From CAYOMP01 sp964405075 (GTDB lineage Bacteria; Bacillota; Clostridia; Lachnospirales; Lachnospiraceae), in assembly GCA_964405075.1 (NCBI GenBank), contig CAYOMP010000140.1, positions 1 to 7,293 of the forward strand: DNA of 7,293 nucleotides. The letters run 5' to 3'. Numbering within the stretch: position 1 is the first letter of the stretch; every line of letters starts with the position of its first letter. Under the pieces are notes generated by a model. It saw only the letters and a list, made by a program, of their open reading frames with translations. It had not been told where the DNA came from and ran no database searches. The position numbers and the translations under genes are program-made. Shown in pieces: positions 6,096-7,293 of this stretch.

Positions 6096-6224
6096 AAGTA
6101 AAAGTTTTATATTTATATGAACTTAGAAAGGAAGATTAATAATAGGGTATTGAAGTTTCACTATGAAAATCTGACATTAGAGTCAGTGAGAATTTAGTAG
6201 TTAATAGAAAAAGGAGGATGACAT

Positions 6225-6659
6225 ATGGGATTGTTATGGTTAATTCTATTAGTTATATTTATCGTTGTTGAAATGATAACTGTTGGCTTGATTTCAATAT
6301 GGTTTGCTGGGGGAGCTTTAGCAGCATTATTATCATATGGATTAGGAGCTAATGTTACGGTACAAATAATAGTATTTGCAGTAGTGACAGTGTTTATGTT
6401 AATTTTTACAAAACCTATAGTAGAAAAATATTTCAATACACGAAGGGAAAAGACGAATTACGAAGGTGTAATTGGAAAAACAGTACGAGTAATTGAAAGA
6501 ATTGACAATGTTAATAATACAGGAGCAGCTGATTGTGCAGGTCAGGTGTGGACTGCAAGATGTGTTATTGAGAACGGTATTATTGAAAAGGGAGCTTTAG
6601 CTAAGGTTGTAGAGATTAAAGGGGTTAAGCTAATGGTTGAAGAGTTAAAAGGAGAATAA
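6225..6659 (+). CDS. Short NfeD-family membrane protein
   Basis: This 144-residue protein has three closely packed membrane spans (about 2-21, 23-41 and 45-62), then a charged linker and a C-terminal OB-fold domain (about 78-141). That domain shows the NfeD pattern: IGKTVRVIERIDN (83-95), a GQVWTARC strand (106-113), then IEKGALAKVVEIKGVKLMVE (120-139). This is the short form without the N-terminal serine-protease domain of long NfeD proteins. Short NfeD proteins usually partner SPFH (stomatin/flotillin-like) scaffolds and are linked to membrane quality control. No SPFH gene is visible here, although one could lie past the right edge. Translation starts at 6225, 7 bases after a consensus AAGGAGG. 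The next gene begins 4 bases after its stop, so the two are probably co-transcribed. Confidence 0.88.
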   Translation: MGLLWLILLVIFIVVEMITVGLISIWFAGGALAALLSYGLGANVTVQIIVFAVVTVFMLIFTKPIVEKYFNTRREKTNYEGVIGKTVRVIERIDNVNNTGAADCAGQVWTARCVIENGIIEKGALAKVVEIKGVKLMVEELKGE

Positions 6660-6663
6660 TAAG

Positions 6664-7293
6664 ATGAATTATGTAAATTATGTTGTAGAGACAACCCAGA
6701 AAGTGTTAGCAATTGATAGCCCATCAGGATATACGAAGGAAGCAGCAGAATTTGTAATATCAGAATTAAAAGAAATGGGATATGAGCCTGAAATGACTGT
6801 AAAGGGTGGAATTATAGTAGATTTAGGTGGAAAGGACAAAGATAATGCTGTATTATTAGAAGCTCATATTGATACGTTAGGTGCTATGGTAACAGAGGTT
6901 AAGGCTAATGGGAGATTAAAGGTTTCACCAGTAGGTGGAATGAATGCCAATAATGCAGAGACAGAAAATTGCAAAATTATCACTAAGTTTGACGGAGAAT
7001 ATGAAGGAACTTTCCAAATGGAAAATGCTTCTATACACGTTAATGGAGAATATGATAAAACATCAAGAAGCTATAAATGTATGGAAGTTGTTGTGGATGA
7101 AGAGGTTGAAAGCGCAGAAGACATTGCTAAGTTAGGTATAATGGTTGGTGATTTTGTATGCTTTGACCCAAGAACTGTATTAACCAAATCAGGATATATA
7201 AAGAGCAGATTTTTAGATGACAAATTAAGTGTCGGTATTTTACTTGGATATGCAAAATATTTAAAAGATGAGAATATAATTCCAGAAAGAAAT
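6664..7293 (+). CDS. M42-family metallo-aminopeptidase, 3' end cut by the window
   Basis: The frame is open from ATG 6664 to the window end: 210 residues of a family usually about 340-360 long. M42 enzymes are cytoplasmic, form large tetrahedral particles and trim N-terminal residues from peptides with two metal ions; relatives have been mislabelled as cellulases or endoglucanases. The opening IDSPSGYTKEA (17-27) and AHIDTLG (67-73), with metal ligand His68 and Asp70, are family hallmarks. FLDDKLSVG (183-191) supplies the bridging aspartate, Asp185. The segment 74-182 between these motifs fits the inserted PDZ-like or barrel domain of M42 proteins. The catalytic Glu pair and remaining ligands would lie beyond the edge. 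AAAAGGAG (6647-6654) inside the end of NfeD serves as its ribosome binding site, 9 bases from the start. The substrate is unknown. Confidence 0.9.
   Translation, partial: MNYVNYVVETTQKVLAIDSPSGYTKEAAEFVISELKEMGYEPEMTVKGGIIVDLGGKDKDNAVLLEAHIDTLGAMVTEVKANGRLKVSPVGGMNANNAETENCKIITKFDGEYEGTFQMENASIHVNGEYDKTSRSYKCMEVVVDEEVESAEDIAKLGIMVGDFVCFDPRTVLTKSGYIKSRFLDDKLSVGILLGYAKYLKDENIIPERN

Larger units (their letters stand above)
5878..6224. other. Intergenic region between GH28 and the NfeD gene
   Basis: These 347 bases hold the operon terminator (5966-6003), an extended -10 promoter (about 6087-6095) and a leader of roughly 120 bases before NfeD, ending in AAGGAGG (6211-6217). In the leader, CTGAC (6171-6175) pairs with GTCAG (6182-6186), a weak 5-base hairpin. 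A 26-codon open frame (6117-6197) lacks a ribosome binding site. I recognise no riboswitch and see nothing in 5881-5960. Confidence 0.5.

Noticed and set aside
6944..7135. 63-codon plus-strand frame inside the M42 gene
   Set aside because: The M42 frame is continuous from 6664 to the edge with family motifs on both sides of this stretch, so this is a shadow.

Overview
The window looks like chromosomal DNA of a low-GC Bacillota. A gut Clostridia member, probably Lachnospiraceae, is my best guess. The grounds are the AT-rich intergenic DNA, strong AGGAGG-type ribosome binding sites, a short NfeD protein, an M42 peptidase of a kind I associate with Lachnospiraceae, and a cytoplasmic GH2/GH28 pair under an AraC regulator. 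The family is an inference from style and gene content; no rRNA or other marker gene is present.

Layout, left to right. Bases 1-150 hold no gene, only small palindromes, and a strong stem-loop terminator follows (152-195). A minus-strand gene (209-1747) encodes a polytopic DUF6056-type membrane protein resembling GT-C glycosyltransferases. Its 300-base upstream region carries a near-perfect LacI/CcpA-type operator (1828-1841). Next is a minus-strand AraC-family regulator (2048-2866). It is divergent from a plus-strand pair: a GH2 beta-glycosidase with beta-glucuronidase-type active-site motifs (3051-4724) and a GH28 polygalacturonase-family enzyme (4714-5877) that overlaps it by 11 bases. A terminator (5966-6003) closes this operon. 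A separate plus-strand unit follows, with an extended -10 promoter, a long leader, a short NfeD-family membrane protein (6225-6659) and, 4 bases later, an M42 metallopeptidase (6664 onward) cut by the right edge.

How the genes may work together. The AraC regulator, GH2 and GH28 form a compact carbohydrate-use module. Both enzymes lack signal peptides, so they probably act in the cytoplasm on imported oligosaccharides. The GH28 would release alpha-linked galacturonic acid (or cut a related pectic bond), and the GH2 would remove a beta-linked uronic acid. Removing both alpha- and beta-linked uronic acids suits a branched pectic fragment. No transporter lies inside the window. The sensor domain of the AraC protein would detect a sugar from this pathway and act on the shared intergenic region, which is rich in inverted repeats. 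DUF6056 and NfeD-M42 appear to be independent units with their own signals.

I see no tRNA, rRNA, CRISPR array, insertion sequence or prophage gene. Nothing here is clearly a new system. The most interesting points are the uronic-acid-specific GH2 coupled to GH28, the architecture of its control region, and the operator in front of DUF6056.
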